From Streptomyces chattanoogensis (GTDB lineage: Bacteria > Actinomycetota > Actinomycetes > Streptomycetales > Streptomycetaceae), in NCBI RefSeq assembly GCF_001294335.1, contig NZ_LGKG01000142.1, positions 37,264 to 101,263 on the forward strand: 64,000 nucleotides of DNA, in the 5' to 3' direction. Every line of letters starts with the position of its first letter. Position 1 is the first letter of the stretch. Below the pieces are notes generated by a model. The model saw only the letters and a program-made list of their open reading frames with translations. It was not told the origin of the DNA and ran no database searches. Made by a program: the position numbers and the translations under genes. Shown here one piece after another: positions 8,837 through 18,735 of this stretch.

Positions 8837-10089
8837 GCCGTCCGTACCCCTCTCACCGCGGACTGTGCCGCGTCCTTGGTGGCGTATGCGCCGCTGAGCA
8901 GCGCCCCCCGGGTGCGGTGCCAGGTGCCGCGCAGGCGGTGGCCCCGGCGGCGCGCGAGCAGCTCGTCGAAAAGCGATTCATAGCGTCCGGCGACCATGGC
9001 GGGGTCGAAGCGGACGGACGCAGCGAGCGCGGCGCGGCCCATCCGCTTGCGGGCTTCGTCGTCGTTGATCAGGTCCAGCAGCGCGGCGGCCAGCGCCGCG
9101 GGCTTGCCGACCGGCACCAGCCTGCCGTCCACCCCGTCCTCGATGATCTCGCCGGGGCCGTGCGGGCAGTCGGTGGCGACCACCGGGAGGCCGCAGCGCA
9201 TGGCCTCCACGATCGTCATCCCGAAGGATTCGAGGCTGGAGGAGACCGCGGCGATGGAGCCCTTGGCCCACTCGGGCTCCAGGGGGTTGGCCGGGCCCAT
9301 CAGGAAGACGTGGTTGTACAGGCCGAGTTCGTCTATCAGGGCGCGCAGCCCGGCCTTCTCGGCGCCGCCGCCGTAGATCCGCAGCCGCCAGTCGGGGCGC
9401 TGCTCGGCGACCTGGGCGAAGGCGCGGATGAGGACGTCGTAGCGCTTGACCCGGGCCAGCCGGCCGGCCGCGACGACCCACTTGCCGCTGCCGTCGGCGG
9501 GCAGCAGGCCGGGGGCGGGCACGCTGTTGGGCACCGCCTCGACGCGGACGCCGGGCAGCCGCAGGGTGCGGTAGGCGCGGGCGTCGGCCTCGGTGACGGT
9601 GGTGACCGCGTCCAGGCGCGGATAGGCGCCGCGCAGCGCCAGCTTGAGCTCCCTGGGGTGGGTGTCCAGGGTCAGATGCTCCTGGCCGATGCGCACCGGG
9701 CCGCGGCGGGCCTGCTTGGCGATGTGGACGTTGAGTCCGGGCCGGGTGCCGACCACCACATCCGCCTCGATACGGCGCAGATGCTGGGCGATACGGCGGT
9801 CGGTGAGCTCGCTGTACTGGGCGAAGCGGTTCTCGGCGGCGGGGAAGACCTTGGCGGGACGCCGGTGCGCGGGGTCGTCGCCCTCGTAGCCGGGGCCGTC
9901 CTCCCGCATGTCGACGAGATGCCGCAGCGCGACACCGGGGCCCAGGTCGAAGACGGGGGTGTCGCGGTGGCGCAGTACGGAGACGATCTCGACGTCGTGC
10001 CGCTCGGCGAGCGTGCGGGCCAGGTTGAACGTCGTCCGGATCGTCCCCCCGATCCCGTACGCGTTGTGAATCAGGAATGAGATGTGCAT
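8833..10089 (-). CDS. Glycosyltransferase family 4 protein
   Basis: 418 residues with the GT-B two-domain layout. The N-terminal acceptor domain begins MHISFLIHNAYGIGGTIRT with the nucleotide-sugar glycine loop. The C-terminal donor domain has GKWVVAAGRLARVKRYDVLI at about 225-244 and the EX7E signature in SSSLESFGMTIVEAMRCGLP near 320, where the glutamates bind the donor sugar-nucleotide. The family transfers a sugar from an NDP-sugar with retention of configuration. No membrane span is present, so it acts at the inner membrane face. It is the first gene of a two-gene unit with the unknown protein downstream. The acceptor is not known. Confidence 0.88.
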   Translation of the reverse strand: MHISFLIHNAYGIGGTIRTTFNLARTLAERHDVEIVSVLRHRDTPVFDLGPGVALRHLVDMREDGPGYEGDDPAHRRPAKVFPAAENRFAQYSELTDRRIAQHLRRIEADVVVGTRPGLNVHIAKQARRGPVRIGQEHLTLDTHPRELKLALRGAYPRLDAVTTVTEADARAYRTLRLPGVRVEAVPNSVPAPGLLPADGSGKWVVAAGRLARVKRYDVLIRAFAQVAEQRPDWRLRIYGGGAEKAGLRALIDELGLYNHVFLMGPANPLEPEWAKGSIAAVSSSLESFGMTIVEAMRCGLPVVATDCPHGPGEIIEDGVDGRLVPVGKPAALAAALLDLINDDEARKRMGRAALAASVRFDPAMVAGRYESLFDELLARRRGHRLRGTWHRTRGALLSGAYATKDAAQSAVRGVRTA

Positions 10090-10237
10090 CCGTCGCCGCG
10101 TCCCCTGCTCTTCCCGGTCTTCCTGCGTCTTGCAGCGTCTTCCGTCCGACTGCCGAAGGGGGAGACGGCGGAACGGAGTTCCGGGTTGGGGGCAATCGCC
10201 AAGTTGTTCCGAAAAAGTTAGGGCATCGGTAGCAACG

Positions 10238-10843
<606 letters not shown>

Positions 10844-11123
10844 TCACGCTATGCACCCACCCGCCGCGGACCCGCGCGCCGCGCCCGCGGTGCCGAGCGG
10901 CTCCACCCCCTCCGGCGCAGGAAAAGCGGCCATTTGCATCCATCTTTCGCACGGAAACCGATCGCTCACGACCGCTTTCAGGGCACTTTCCGCTGTTCTC
11001 CCGTGTGCGCCGTTTGGTTCGATTCTGTTCCCGTCCGCGCGTGACTCCGGCCGCAGGTCGCCCGTTGTCCTTGTACGAGCCGGGAGACCGCCCGGCAGCC
11101 GCTCAGAGATCGAGGAGCCACCC

Positions 11124-11936
11124 GTGCCGCGCATGCTCGACGTCAGTGACGACGTTCGCGCCGAGATCGGTGATGAAGAAGCCGACCGCCTGCTGGCCGG
11201 TGGCGACGCCCCCGGCAGCTACGACTGCACCTCGTGCCGCACCCCCGGCGACAGTGAGCAGGAGCGCACCAGCACCGTCCTGTTCGTGGGCGAGGAGACC
11301 GCGGTCCTCGCGTTCGCCCATGCGACCTGCATCCCCTCGCAGGTCGTCCCGGTATCGGAGGAGCAGCTCAAGGGAGCCGTGCGCTCCATCACCGGCGAGG
11401 ACGCCACCCCGCAACCCCCCGTGGCGGAGCCCGCGCCGAGCGCCCCGGCCCGCGCCAACGACCGCCAGGCGACGCTGGGGATCACCTGCGGCCTGGTGCT
11501 GATCGAGGGCGAACTGCACCCGGCGCTGGTCGTCGAGCCCAACGGCCCGATCGTCCGCCCCGGCTCGACGAGCCAGCTGGACGAATTCCTCCAGCTGCTG
11601 GAGGAGCAGGGCTTCGCCAGGGTGACCGACATGAACCGGCTCCCCGTTCCCAACCCGGGCTGGTCCGCCCTGCTCGCCATGGGCAAGCTGCACGCCGTCC
11701 TGCAGCCGGCCCCCGCCGGCGGCAGCCCGTCCGCGTGGTGGCAGGCGCATCAGCCGCTGGCCGTCTCGGACGGCTGGCGCACGGCGGCCACCAGGGCGAA
11801 GACCGTGCTGATGTACGCCGCGCCCTCGGGCACCATCGGACACCAGCCGCGCGAGGACCTGATGCGCCAGGCCCTGGAGCAGGCCGCCGCCCAGGGCGTC
11901 CTGGTGGCCGCGGCAATGCCGCTGGCGGGTACCTGA
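11124..11936 (+). CDS. Conserved Streptomyces protein of unknown function
   Basis: 270 residues from the GTG at 11124, chosen because GAGGAG lies 6 nt upstream and the protein reads sensibly from there (MPRMLDVSDDV). It has two halves. Residues 1-85 contain a C-x-x-C (DCTSCRTPGD) and an H-A-T-C (FAHATCIPSQ), which could bind a metal. Residues 115-270 are a globular domain with GITCGLVLIEGELHPALVV and KTVLMYAAPSGTIG. There are no membrane segments. The gene is isolated between the Rpf-like gene and a small unknown gene. No enzymatic motif is recognised. Confidence 0.75.
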   Translation: MPRMLDVSDDVRAEIGDEEADRLLAGGDAPGSYDCTSCRTPGDSEQERTSTVLFVGEETAVLAFAHATCIPSQVVPVSEEQLKGAVRSITGEDATPQPPVAEPAPSAPARANDRQATLGITCGLVLIEGELHPALVVEPNGPIVRPGSTSQLDEFLQLLEEQGFARVTDMNRLPVPNPGWSALLAMGKLHAVLQPAPAGGSPSAWWQAHQPLAVSDGWRTAATRAKTVLMYAAPSGTIGHQPREDLMRQALEQAAAQGVLVAAAMPLAGT

Positions 11937-12057
11937 CCCCCGGCAGCGGCCACCGATCGCGGGAGCGACACCGCCTGATGGGGCGGTATTGCCCCCGCGA
12001 TCAGCCATTTGAGGCCGAAAGCCGCATCCCGCGGGCACCGGGGTCGTTGGCACCTAC

Positions 12058-12399
12058 GTGCACACATACGACCCCTCCTCGCGCGCCCCGTACCCCCATC
12101 CGATCCCCGGCATGCGCTCGTCGCACGAGCCCGGCGCGCCGCGCCCGGACCGCGCCTCGGGCACGCCGATCTATGACGCGCTGTACGCCGAGTACCGCCG
12201 CTCCTTCAAGGCACTGCCCGGCGACCGTACGGACGAGGCGGAGCTCCCGGAATCGCTGCGCGGCAACGGGAACTGGGGCCGTACCACGGCCTCGACGGGC
12301 CACTGGGAGGTCGTGGGGCGGCAGCCCTACCACCCGCGGGGCCATATCCCGGCGGCGCTGCCACCGGGACAGCGGGACGGCCGGCCGCAGAGCCACTGA
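12058..12399 (+). CDS. Small conserved Streptomyces protein
   Basis: 113 residues beginning with a GTG codon. The middle, PIYDALYAEYRRSFKALPGDR, predicts a helix and is the most conserved-looking part. It is followed by WGRTTASTGHWEVVGRQPY, and the termini are Pro-rich and probably disordered. No known domain. It converges on der, with 30 nt between the stops. Unknown function; the helix-plus-aromatic pattern seems real rather than an antisense shadow because the opposite strand is out of frame with der. Confidence 0.6.
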   Translation: MHTYDPSSRAPYPHPIPGMRSSHEPGAPRPDRASGTPIYDALYAEYRRSFKALPGDRTDEAELPESLRGNGNWGRTTASTGHWEVVGRQPYHPRGHIPAALPPGQRDGRPQSH

Positions 12400-12429
12400 G
12401 CCCCGCCGCCGGCCGGCGCCCTCGCCGTC

Positions 12430-13893
12430 CTACTTCTTCTTGGTGCCGCGCTTCTCCCGCACCCGCACGGAGATGTGGATCGGCGTCCCCTCGAAACCGA
12501 ACTCCTCGCGCAGCCGGCGCTCGACGAAGCGGCGGTAGCCGGCCTCCAGGAAGCCGGACGCGAACAGGACGAAGCGCGGGGGCTTGGTGCCGGCCTGGGT
12601 GCCGAAGAGGATGCGGGGCTGCTTGCCGCCGCGGATCGGGTGCGGGTGGGAGGCCACGATCTCGCCGAGGAAGGCGTTCAGCCGCCCGGTGGGGATACGG
12701 GTCTCCCAGCCGGACAGCGCGGTCTCGATCGCCGGGACCAGCTTCTCCATGTGGCGGCCGGTGCGCGCGGAGACGTTCACCCGCATCGCCCACGGGATCT
12801 GGACGAGGTCCCGCTCGATCTCCCGCTCGAGGTAGAAGCGGCGCTCCTCGTCGAGGGTGTCCCACTTGTTGTACGCGATGACCAGGGCTCGCCCGGCCTC
12901 CACGGCCATCGTGATGATCCGCTGGTCCTGGACGCTGATGGATTCGCTCGCGTCGATCAGGACGACCGCGACCTCGGCCTTCTCCACCGCCGCGGCGGTG
13001 CGCAGCGAGGCGTAGTAGTCGGCGCCCTCCTGGAGGTGCACCCGGCGGCGGATACCGGCGGTGTCCACGAACTTCCAGGTCTTGCCGCCGAGTTCGATCA
13101 TCTCGTCGACCGGGTCGCGGGTGGTGCCGGCCAGCTCGTTGACGACCACCCGCTCCTCGCCGGCGACCTTGTTCAGCAGCGACGACTTGCCGACGTTCGG
13201 GCGGCCGATCAGGGCGATCCGGCGGGGGCCGCCGACGGTCGCGCCGAAGGTCTGGGCGGGCGCCTCGGGCAGCGCCTCCAGGGCGGCGTCGAGCATGTCG
13301 CCGGTGCCGCGGCCGTGCAGCGCGGAGATCGGGTGCGGCTCGCCGAGGCCCAGCGACCACAGCATCGCGGCGTCCGCCTCACCCGACGGGCCGTCGACCT
13401 TGTTGGCGACCAGCACGACGGGCTTGCCGGCCCGGCGCAGCAGCTTGACGACGGCCTCGTCGGTGTCGGTGGCGCCGACCTTGGCGTCCACGACGAAGAC
13501 GACCGCGTCGGCGGCCTCGATGGCGAACTCGGCCTGCATCGCCACCGAGGCGTCGATGCCGAGGACGTCCTGCTCCCAGCCGCCGGTGTCGACGACCTTG
13601 AAGCGGCGGCCGTTCCAGTCGGCCTCGTAGGTGACGCGGTCGCGGGTGACGCCCGGCTTGTCCTCGACGACCGCCTCGCGGCGGCCGATGATGCGGTTCA
13701 CCAGCGTCGACTTGCCGACATTGGGGCGGCCGATGACGGCGAGGACGGGCAGCGGGCCGTGGCCGGCCGCCGCGATGTCGCCCTCGACCTCCTCGAGGTC
13801 GAAGCCCTCTTCCGCGGCGAGCTCCATGAACTCCGCGTACTCGGCGTCGCCAAGCGCACCGTGCTCGTCGCCGGTGGGGGTCTGGTCGTTCAT
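12430..13893 (-). CDS. der: Ribosome biogenesis GTPase Der (EngA)
   Basis: 487 residues with the diagnostic tandem GTPase domains. The first P-loop [10 protein letters not shown] is at residues 55-64, with DTGGW and NKVD motifs following; the second, [11 protein letters not shown], is near 230, with DTAGI and NKWD. A C-terminal KH-like domain of about 110 residues ends in basic [11 protein letters not shown]. Der is essential and binds 23S rRNA during 50S subunit assembly. An acidic N-terminal extension of about 48 residues precedes the first domain, common in actinobacterial Der. It is the last gene of the cmk-plsC-der run, 58 nt after plsC. Highly confident. Confidence 0.97.
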   Translation of the reverse strand: MNDQTPTGDEHGALGDAEYAEFMELAAEEGFDLEEVEGDIAAAGHGPLPVLAVIGRPNVGKSTLVNRIIGRREAVVEDKPGVTRDRVTYEADWNGRRFKVVDTGGWEQDVLGIDASVAMQAEFAIEAADAVVFVVDAKVGATDTDEAVVKLLRRAGKPVVLVANKVDGPSGEADAAMLWSLGLGEPHPISALHGRGTGDMLDAALEALPEAPAQTFGATVGGPRRIALIGRPNVGKSSLLNKVAGEERVVVNELAGTTRDPVDEMIELGGKTWKFVDTAGIRRRVHLQEGADYYASLRTAAAVEKAEVAVVLIDASESISVQDQRIITMAVEAGRALVIAYNKWDTLDEERRFYLEREIERDLVQIPWAMRVNVSARTGRHMEKLVPAIETALSGWETRIPTGRLNAFLGEIVASHPHPIRGGKQPRILFGTQAGTKPPRFVLFASGFLEAGYRRFVERRLREEFGFEGTPIHISVRVREKRGTKKK

Positions 13894-13951
13894 GAAGTCC
13901 GTTCCTCGTTCATCATCGTCATCGGTGGGGCGCTGGTACGCGCCCCACTAC

Positions 13952-14620
13952 TCAAAGTGTCGGTCGGCGCCCGGTCAGGCGCCTGGCATCTGCCAGGTGG
14001 GCGGTCAGCCGCTCCTGGATCCGTACGGTCGCCTCGTCCAGCGCCTTACGGGTGCGCCGCCCGCTGCCGTCGCCGGCCTCGAAGGCATCGCCGAAGACGA
14101 CGTCGACGCGGCCGCGCAGCGGCGGTACGGCGCGGTGCAGCCGGCTGGTGCGGTCGGTGCTGCCGAGCACCGCGACCGGCACGACCGGGGCTCCGGAGCG
14201 CACCGCGAAGTACGCCAGCCCGGCCCGCAGCGAGGCGAAGTCGCCCTCGCCACGGGTGCCTTCGGGGAAGATCCCCAGCACCCCGCCGCGCTCCAGCACC
14301 CCGAGCGCGTCGGTGATCGCCTTGCGGTCCGTGGCGTCACGGTCGACCTTCAGCTGCCCGATGCCCCGCAGGAACGGGTCCAGCGGGCCGACGAAAGCCT
14401 CTTTCTTGATCAGGAAGTGCACCGGCCGCGGCGCGGTGCCCATCAGCATCGGGCCGTCGATGCCGTGCGAGTGGTTGACCGCGAGGATCACCGGGCCGGA
14501 CGACGGCACCCGCCAGGCGCCCAGCACCCGCGGCCGCCACAGCCCGTACATCAGGCCGATGCCGATCCGCCGGCCGACCGCGGCACCGGCGGGGCTCGGC
14601 GCCTTGCCGGATGCGGTCAC
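13952..14620 (-). CDS. plsC: 1-acyl-sn-glycerol-3-phosphate acyltransferase (PlsC-like)
   Basis: 222 residues from the GTG at 14620, which overlaps the cmk stop by 4 nt (GTGA); the longer frame upstream runs through cmk. The acyltransferase motifs are present: NHSHGIDGPML holds the H-x4-D catalytic pair, FLIKKEAFVGPL is motif II, and FPEGTRGEGDFASLRAG is motif III for substrate binding. The final VPVAVLGSTDR is motif IV. The enzyme class moves an acyl group from acyl-ACP or acyl-CoA to lysophosphatidic acid in phospholipid synthesis. Actinobacterial genomes carry several paralogues, so the exact acceptor is uncertain. Coupled translation with cmk is conserved in the group. Confidence 0.88.
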   Translation of the reverse strand: MTASGKAPSPAGAAVGRRIGIGLMYGLWRPRVLGAWRVPSSGPVILAVNHSHGIDGPMLMGTAPRPVHFLIKKEAFVGPLDPFLRGIGQLKVDRDATDRKAITDALGVLERGGVLGIFPEGTRGEGDFASLRAGLAYFAVRSGAPVVPVAVLGSTDRTSRLHRAVPPLRGRVDVVFGDAFEAGDGSGRRTRKALDEATVRIQERLTAHLADARRLTGRRPTL

Positions 14621-15336
14621 CGGGTGAGTCCCGCCTTTGCGGCGCTCGCACCCTCGATCAGGGTGACCACGCACTCGATGACCTGCTCCAGCGTCAGCTC
14701 GGTGGTGTCCACCTCGACGGCGTCGTCCGCCTTGGCCAGCGGGGAGGTCTTACGGGAGGAGTCGGCGGCGTCCCGCTTGATCAGCGCCTCGCGGGTGGCG
14801 GCCAGGTCGGCGGCCTCCTTGCCCTTGAGCTCGCCGCTGCGGCGGGCCGCGCGGGCCTCGGCGGAGGCGGTGAGGAAGACCTTGAGATCGGCGTCGGGCA
14901 GGACCGTTATGCCGATGTCGCGGCCCTCGACCACGATGCCGTTCGGCGCCTCGGCCGCGATGGTGCGCTGCAGGTCGGTGATCCGGGCCCGCACCTCGGG
15001 CACCGCGCTGACGGCGCTGACCGCGGCGGTGACCTCCTGGGTACGGATCGGGGCGGCGGCATCCAGGCCGTCGACCGCGATGGTCGGGGCGGCCGGGTCC
15101 GTACCCGAGACGATCTGAGGCTTGGCCGCGGCGTCGGCGACCGCGGTGGCGTCGTTCACATCGATGCCGTTGGTCAGCATCCACCAGGTGATCGCGCGGT
15201 ACTGGGCGCCGGTGTCGAGGTAGCCGAGCCCCAGCTTGGCGGCGACGGCCTTGGACGTGCTGGACTTGCCCGTGCCTGCGGGGCCGTCGATGGCGACAAT
15301 CACTGCAGCCGGGGCGGTCCGGGTGGCGGTTTCCAC
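14617..15336 (-). CDS. cmk: Cytidylate kinase
   Basis: 239 residues from the GTG at 15336. Longer in-frame starts exist up to 15399, but the protein aligns naturally from here, with GGAAAGG upstream. The P-loop is AIDGPAGTGKSSTSKAVA, then LGYLDTGAQYRAITWWML (NMP-binding domain) and VVEGRDIGITVLPDADLKVF, both diagnostic of CMP kinase; RRSGELKGKEAADL is in the NMP lid area. The enzyme phosphorylates CMP and dCMP with ATP, feeding CTP/dCTP pools. It lies between tyrA and plsC in a conserved actinobacterial order. No unusual residue is seen. Confidence 0.95.
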   Translation of the reverse strand: METATRTAPAAVIVAIDGPAGTGKSSTSKAVAAKLGLGYLDTGAQYRAITWWMLTNGIDVNDATAVADAAAKPQIVSGTDPAAPTIAVDGLDAAAPIRTQEVTAAVSAVSAVPEVRARITDLQRTIAAEAPNGIVVEGRDIGITVLPDADLKVFLTASAEARAARRSGELKGKEAADLAATREALIKRDAADSSRKTSPLAKADDAVEVDTTELTLEQVIECVVTLIEGASAAKAGLTR

Positions 15337-15435
15337 GGTGACGAACACCTTTCCTGTGCACGGGGCGGAGGTCCATGGCCGACAAGAGGCCTCGGACAAG
15401 GTTACTGGCTCGCCCGTACCGCCCCGTCCACGGTC

Positions 15436-16521
15436 TCACTGCCGGATGGACCAGCCCCGCTCCCTCAGCTCCGCGGTCAGCACCGGCACCGCCGCCGGCT
15501 CGACCGTGAGCTGGATGAAGCCGGCCTGCTGGCCGGTGGCGTGCTCGATGCGGACGTCCTCGATGTTGACCCCGGCCCGGCCGGCGTCGGCGAAGATCCG
15601 GGCCAGCTCGCCGGGCTGGTCGCCGATGTAGACCGAGACGACCTCGTACGCGGCCGGGGCGGTGCCGTGCTTGCCCGGCACCCGCTCGCGCCCGGCGTTG
15701 CCGCGCCGCAGGACGTCCTCGATACCGCCGGCACCGGCGCCGCGCTTGTCCTCGTCGGCGGACTCCAGGGCGCGCAGCGACCGCACGGTCTCGTCCAGGT
15801 CGGCGGCGACCTCGGCCAGCACATCGGCGACCGGGCCGGGGTTGGCGGAGAGGATGTCGATCCACATCGCCGGGTCGGAGGCCGCGATCCGCGTCACATC
15901 CCGGATTCCCTGGCCGCACAGCCGCACGGCGGTCTCGTCGGCGCCCTTGAGGCGGGCGGCGACCAGGCTGGAGACCAGCTGCGGGGTGTGCGAGACCAGG
16001 GCGACGGCGCGGTCGTGGGCGTCGGCGTCCATCACCACCGGGACGGCCCGGCACAGCGCGACCAGCTCCAGGGCGAGGTTGAGGACCTCGGTGTCGCCGT
16101 CGGGCCGGGGGGTGAGCACCCAGGGCCGGCCCTCGAAGAGGTCGGCGGTGGCGGCCAGCGGCCCGGAGCGCTCCTTGCCGGCCATCGGGTGCGTGCCGAG
16201 GTAGCCGGACAGGTCGCAGCCCAGCTCCTCCAGCTCGCGGCGCGGGCCGCCCTTGACGCTGGCGACGTCGATGTACCCCCGGGCCGCACCGCGCCGCATG
16301 GCGTCGGCCAGCGCCGCGGCCACATGGGCCGGCGGCACCGCGACGACGGCCAGGTCGACGCGGCCCGGCGGCGCCTCCGCGGTGCCCGCACCGAGCGCCG
16401 CGGCCGTCAGGGCCTGCGCATGGTCGTGGTCCTCGAGGTAGACCTGGACGCCCCGGGCGTTCAGCGCGAGCGCGGCCGAGGTGCCGATCAGGCCCGTTCC
16501 TATGACGAGTGCGGTTCTCAC
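15436..16521 (-). CDS. tyrA: Prephenate dehydrogenase with ACT domain
   Basis: 361 residues from the GTG at 16521, which overlaps the aroH stop (GTGA). The Rossmann loop GTGLIGTSAALAL opens the protein. THPMAGKERSGP carries the conserved histidine of the prephenate site, and SHTPQLVSSLVAARL follows. The C-terminal 75 residues, starting VVSVYIGDQPGELARIF, form an ACT domain, probably for tyrosine feedback. The enzyme oxidatively decarboxylates prephenate to 4-hydroxyphenylpyruvate with NAD(P). The preceding gene is the chorismate mutase that supplies prephenate, so two consecutive steps of tyrosine synthesis are translationally coupled. Confidence 0.94.
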   Translation of the reverse strand: MRTALVIGTGLIGTSAALALNARGVQVYLEDHDHAQALTAAALGAGTAEAPPGRVDLAVVAVPPAHVAAALADAMRRGAARGYIDVASVKGGPRRELEELGCDLSGYLGTHPMAGKERSGPLAATADLFEGRPWVLTPRPDGDTEVLNLALELVALCRAVPVVMDADAHDRAVALVSHTPQLVSSLVAARLKGADETAVRLCGQGIRDVTRIAASDPAMWIDILSANPGPVADVLAEVAADLDETVRSLRALESADEDKRGAGAGGIEDVLRRGNAGRERVPGKHGTAPAAYEVVSVYIGDQPGELARIFADAGRAGVNIEDVRIEHATGQQAGFIQLTVEPAAVPVLTAELRERGWSIRQ

Positions 16522-16880
16522 TGCGCGATGTCCTTCCGCAGCGCCCCGGCCGCGCCGAGGTAGACGTGGGCGACCCCGGCCTTGGACAGTCCGGTCTCGA
16601 CATGGGCGAGCACCCGCACCACCCGCTCCATGGCGCCGGTCACCTCCAGCTCCTGGGCGCAGAGCAGCGGCACGTCGGTGATCCCGATGCTGCGCGCGGC
16701 GGCCGCCGGGAAGTCGCTGTGCAGATCGGGGGTCGCGGTGAACCACACGCTTATCAGGTCGTCCGGCACCAGGTCGTTGCGCTCCAGGATGGCGAGGAGC
16801 AGTTCGGCGACCTGTTCCCGCATGTGCTCCGCGTCGTCCCGCTCCAGCTGGACGGCCCCCCGGACCGCTCGTACCGCCAC
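16518..16880 (-). CDS. aroH: Chorismate mutase, AroH class
   Basis: 120 residues from the GTG at 16880, supported by a GGGAG site 7 nt upstream. The N-terminus VAVRAVRGAVQLERDD matches the AroH fold, with its conserved early arginine (RGA..VERD). Further marks are LVPDDLISVWFTATPDLHSDFPA and the C-terminal VYLGAAGALRKD, including the active-site arginine. Unlike the all-helical AroQ class, AroH forms a trimeric pseudo-beta-barrel. The product prephenate is used by tyrA, encoded immediately downstream with a 4-nt overlap. Confidence 0.93.
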   Translation of the reverse strand: MAVRAVRGAVQLERDDAEHMREQVAELLLAILERNDLVPDDLISVWFTATPDLHSDFPAAAARSIGITDVPLLCAQELEVTGAMERVVRVLAHVETGLSKAGVAHVYLGAAGALRKDIAQ

Positions 16881-17054
16881 GTCACCGCTCCCTGCGTCCT
16901 GTGCCGCACACGCGCCCGCACATGCGACCGCGTACCCACCTGCCGTACACGTCTGCGTACGCACTGATCAGCGTAACCAGCGGCACCGACAACCGTGCGG
17001 CCAGCGCCGGAATTCCGGTGACAGTCCCCGCCCCGGCCAGCGACAATCGCCCGC

Positions 17055-17747
17055 ATGCCGACCGAACCCACGGGCCATGAGCTGGTCACCGAGCACACCG
17101 TCTACTCATGCGTGATGGGCTCCCGCGCTTTCGGGCTGGCGACGGAGGCCAGCGACACCGACCGGCGGGGCGTGTATCTCGCCCCCACCCGCCTCTTCTG
17201 GCGTTTCGAGAAGCCGCCGACGCATGTGGAGGGTCCGCGCGAGGAGGAGTTCTCCTGGGAGCTGGAACGCTTCTGCGAACTGGCCCTGCGCGCCAACCCC
17301 ACCGCCCTGGAATGCCTGCACTCGCCCCTCGTGGAACGCATCGACGCCACCGGCCGGGAGCTTCTCGCCCTGCGCGGCGCCTTTCTCTCCCGGGAGGCGC
17401 ATCGCACCTTCTCCCGGTACGCCGTCGGACAGCTCCGGCAGCTGAGGGCCGATGTCGGGCGGCACGGCACACCCCGCTGGAAGCAGGCCATGCATCTGCT
17501 GCGCCTGCTGGCGAGCGCGCGCGATCTGCTCCGTACCGGCGTCCTCACCCTGGACGTCGGCGAGGCCCGCGAGGAGCTGCTGGCGGTCCGGCGGGGGGAG
17601 GTCCCCTGGGAGGAGGTGGAGCGCCGTATGACGGCGCTCTCCGGTGAGGCCGAGGCGGCGGTCTCCGGCTCACCACTCCCGGCCGAGCCGGACCGGGCCC
17701 GGATAGCCGACTTCCTCTTCCGGGCCCGGCGGGAGGCGGCGCTCTAG
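17055..17747 (+). CDS. RlaP-type nucleotidyltransferase
   Basis: 230 residues. The N-terminal nucleotidyltransferase motif is VMGSRAFGLATEASDTDRRGV (residues 20-40 region): G-S, then S-D-x-D with the two metal-binding aspartates. The next helices, ELERFCELALRANPTALECL, are typical of the DNA-polymerase-beta-like RlaP (RNA-ligase-associated) family. The C-terminal half is helical with many Arg/Glu. In other bacteria members sit beside RNA-repair genes; their substrates are poorly known. Here a second member is encoded convergently, followed upstream by an ADP-ribosylglycohydrolase. The 3' end overlaps the extended 3' end of that second gene by 203 nt. Confidence 0.82.
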   Translation: MPTEPTGHELVTEHTVYSCVMGSRAFGLATEASDTDRRGVYLAPTRLFWRFEKPPTHVEGPREEEFSWELERFCELALRANPTALECLHSPLVERIDATGRELLALRGAFLSREAHRTFSRYAVGQLRQLRADVGRHGTPRWKQAMHLLRLLASARDLLRTGVLTLDVGEAREELLAVRRGEVPWEEVERRMTALSGEAEAAVSGSPLPAEPDRARIADFLFRARREAAL

Positions 17748-18735
17748 GGGGTCCGCTGCGCTGTGCCCGGGCCGTACGTTGCCGCCTCCCCCGCCACGGC
17801 GCCTCCCCGCCGTTGCGCCTGCGGCGAGTGGTGCCGCTGCGCGGGGCTGGTCGGCAGCGGCACCGGGCCTGCACGGCTCCGCCGCTACGGCCCGGCGCCT
17901 CTCCGTGGGGGGTGGGGAAGACCCGTGGGGGTGCACGGAAGCGGCCGTCCGAGTGCTTTCCGAGCCGGGCCCGGACGATGAGGTCGTGCAGGGCGTCGCG
18001 GGACCGGGGGGCGTCCGGCAGCGCGGTCGCGGCCTGGGCGGCGTCCAGCCGGGTGTGCAGCGCCTCGATGTCCGTACGCAGCCGCGCCGGGTCCACCACC
18101 TCCCCCGCCGCGCCGTGCTCCGCCGCTTCCTTGGCCGCGATCAGCTCCGGTACGTAGGCGGGCGCGGCCAGCTCGCCGATCAGGGTGGGCAGATGGGGCT
18201 GGACCCGGCCGTGGTCCATCAGGTGGATGCCGGTGAGCAGGACCCGCAGCGTGTACAGCAGCGGCTTCAGCTCGCCGGTCTTCTCGAACAGCCGCCACTG
18301 GGTCGTGGCGAAGCCGCGGTAGTGGTGGGCGTGGTGCGCGGTGAGCAGGTCCGGGGCGAGCGCGATCAGCTCCTGGTGGACCTCGGTGGTGTGCACGACC
18401 AGGGGTGACAGCAGCTGCTCGAGTACGTAGCCGTTGCGGCGCAGCAGCAGCCGGGCGAATTTCCGCAGATCGTGTGTGACCAGGTCCATCTCCAGGCCGT
18501 CGCGGTCCCACATCCGGGTCCGGGTCTCGTCCGGCTCGTGCAGGCCGACCACCTCGGCGGTCGGCAGGAGGTGCACGCCGCGCAGATCGACGTCGGAGTC
18601 GCGGGAGGGGAAGCCGTAGAGGTGGGCGCCGGAGACCGTGGCGAAGATCAGCGGGTCGGACTCTGCCGCAACCACGGCGGCGAGGTCGACGTCCGGCAGG
18701 CCGGCGGCCCGGAGGTTCGTCCCGGGGTCAGACAT
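17545..18735 (-). CDS. RlaP-type nucleotidyltransferase with aberrant C-terminal extension
   Basis: 396 residues from the ATG at 18735, which overlaps the upstream ADP-ribosylglycohydrolase stop by 8 nt. The catalytic region is SGAHLYGFPSRDSDVDLRGV (residues 35-54), with the D-x-D pair intact but alanine where G-S is usual. NGYVLEQLLSPLVV and the helical core continue to about residue 258 (DLIVRARLGK), where family members of this size normally end. The next 138 residues are Arg/Pro-rich low complexity, read from the antisense of the convergent gene. This suggests loss of the native stop near 17960, so the tail may be non-functional. Core assignment is firm; the true end is uncertain. Confidence 0.75.
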   Translation of the reverse strand: MSDPGTNLRAAGLPDVDLAAVVAAESDPLIFATVSGAHLYGFPSRDSDVDLRGVHLLPTAEVVGLHEPDETRTRMWDRDGLEMDLVTHDLRKFARLLLRRNGYVLEQLLSPLVVHTTEVHQELIALAPDLLTAHHAHHYRGFATTQWRLFEKTGELKPLLYTLRVLLTGIHLMDHGRVQPHLPTLIGELAAPAYVPELIAAKEAAEHGAAGEVVDPARLRTDIEALHTRLDAAQAATALPDAPRSRDALHDLIVRARLGKHSDGRFRAPPRVFPTPHGEAPGRSGGAVQARCRCRPAPRSGTTRRRRNGGEAPWRGRRQRTARAQRSGPPRAPPPAGPGRGSRLSGPGPARPGVVSRRPPPRPHRRAPSYGAPPPPRGPPPAGPPAAPRGPRRRPG

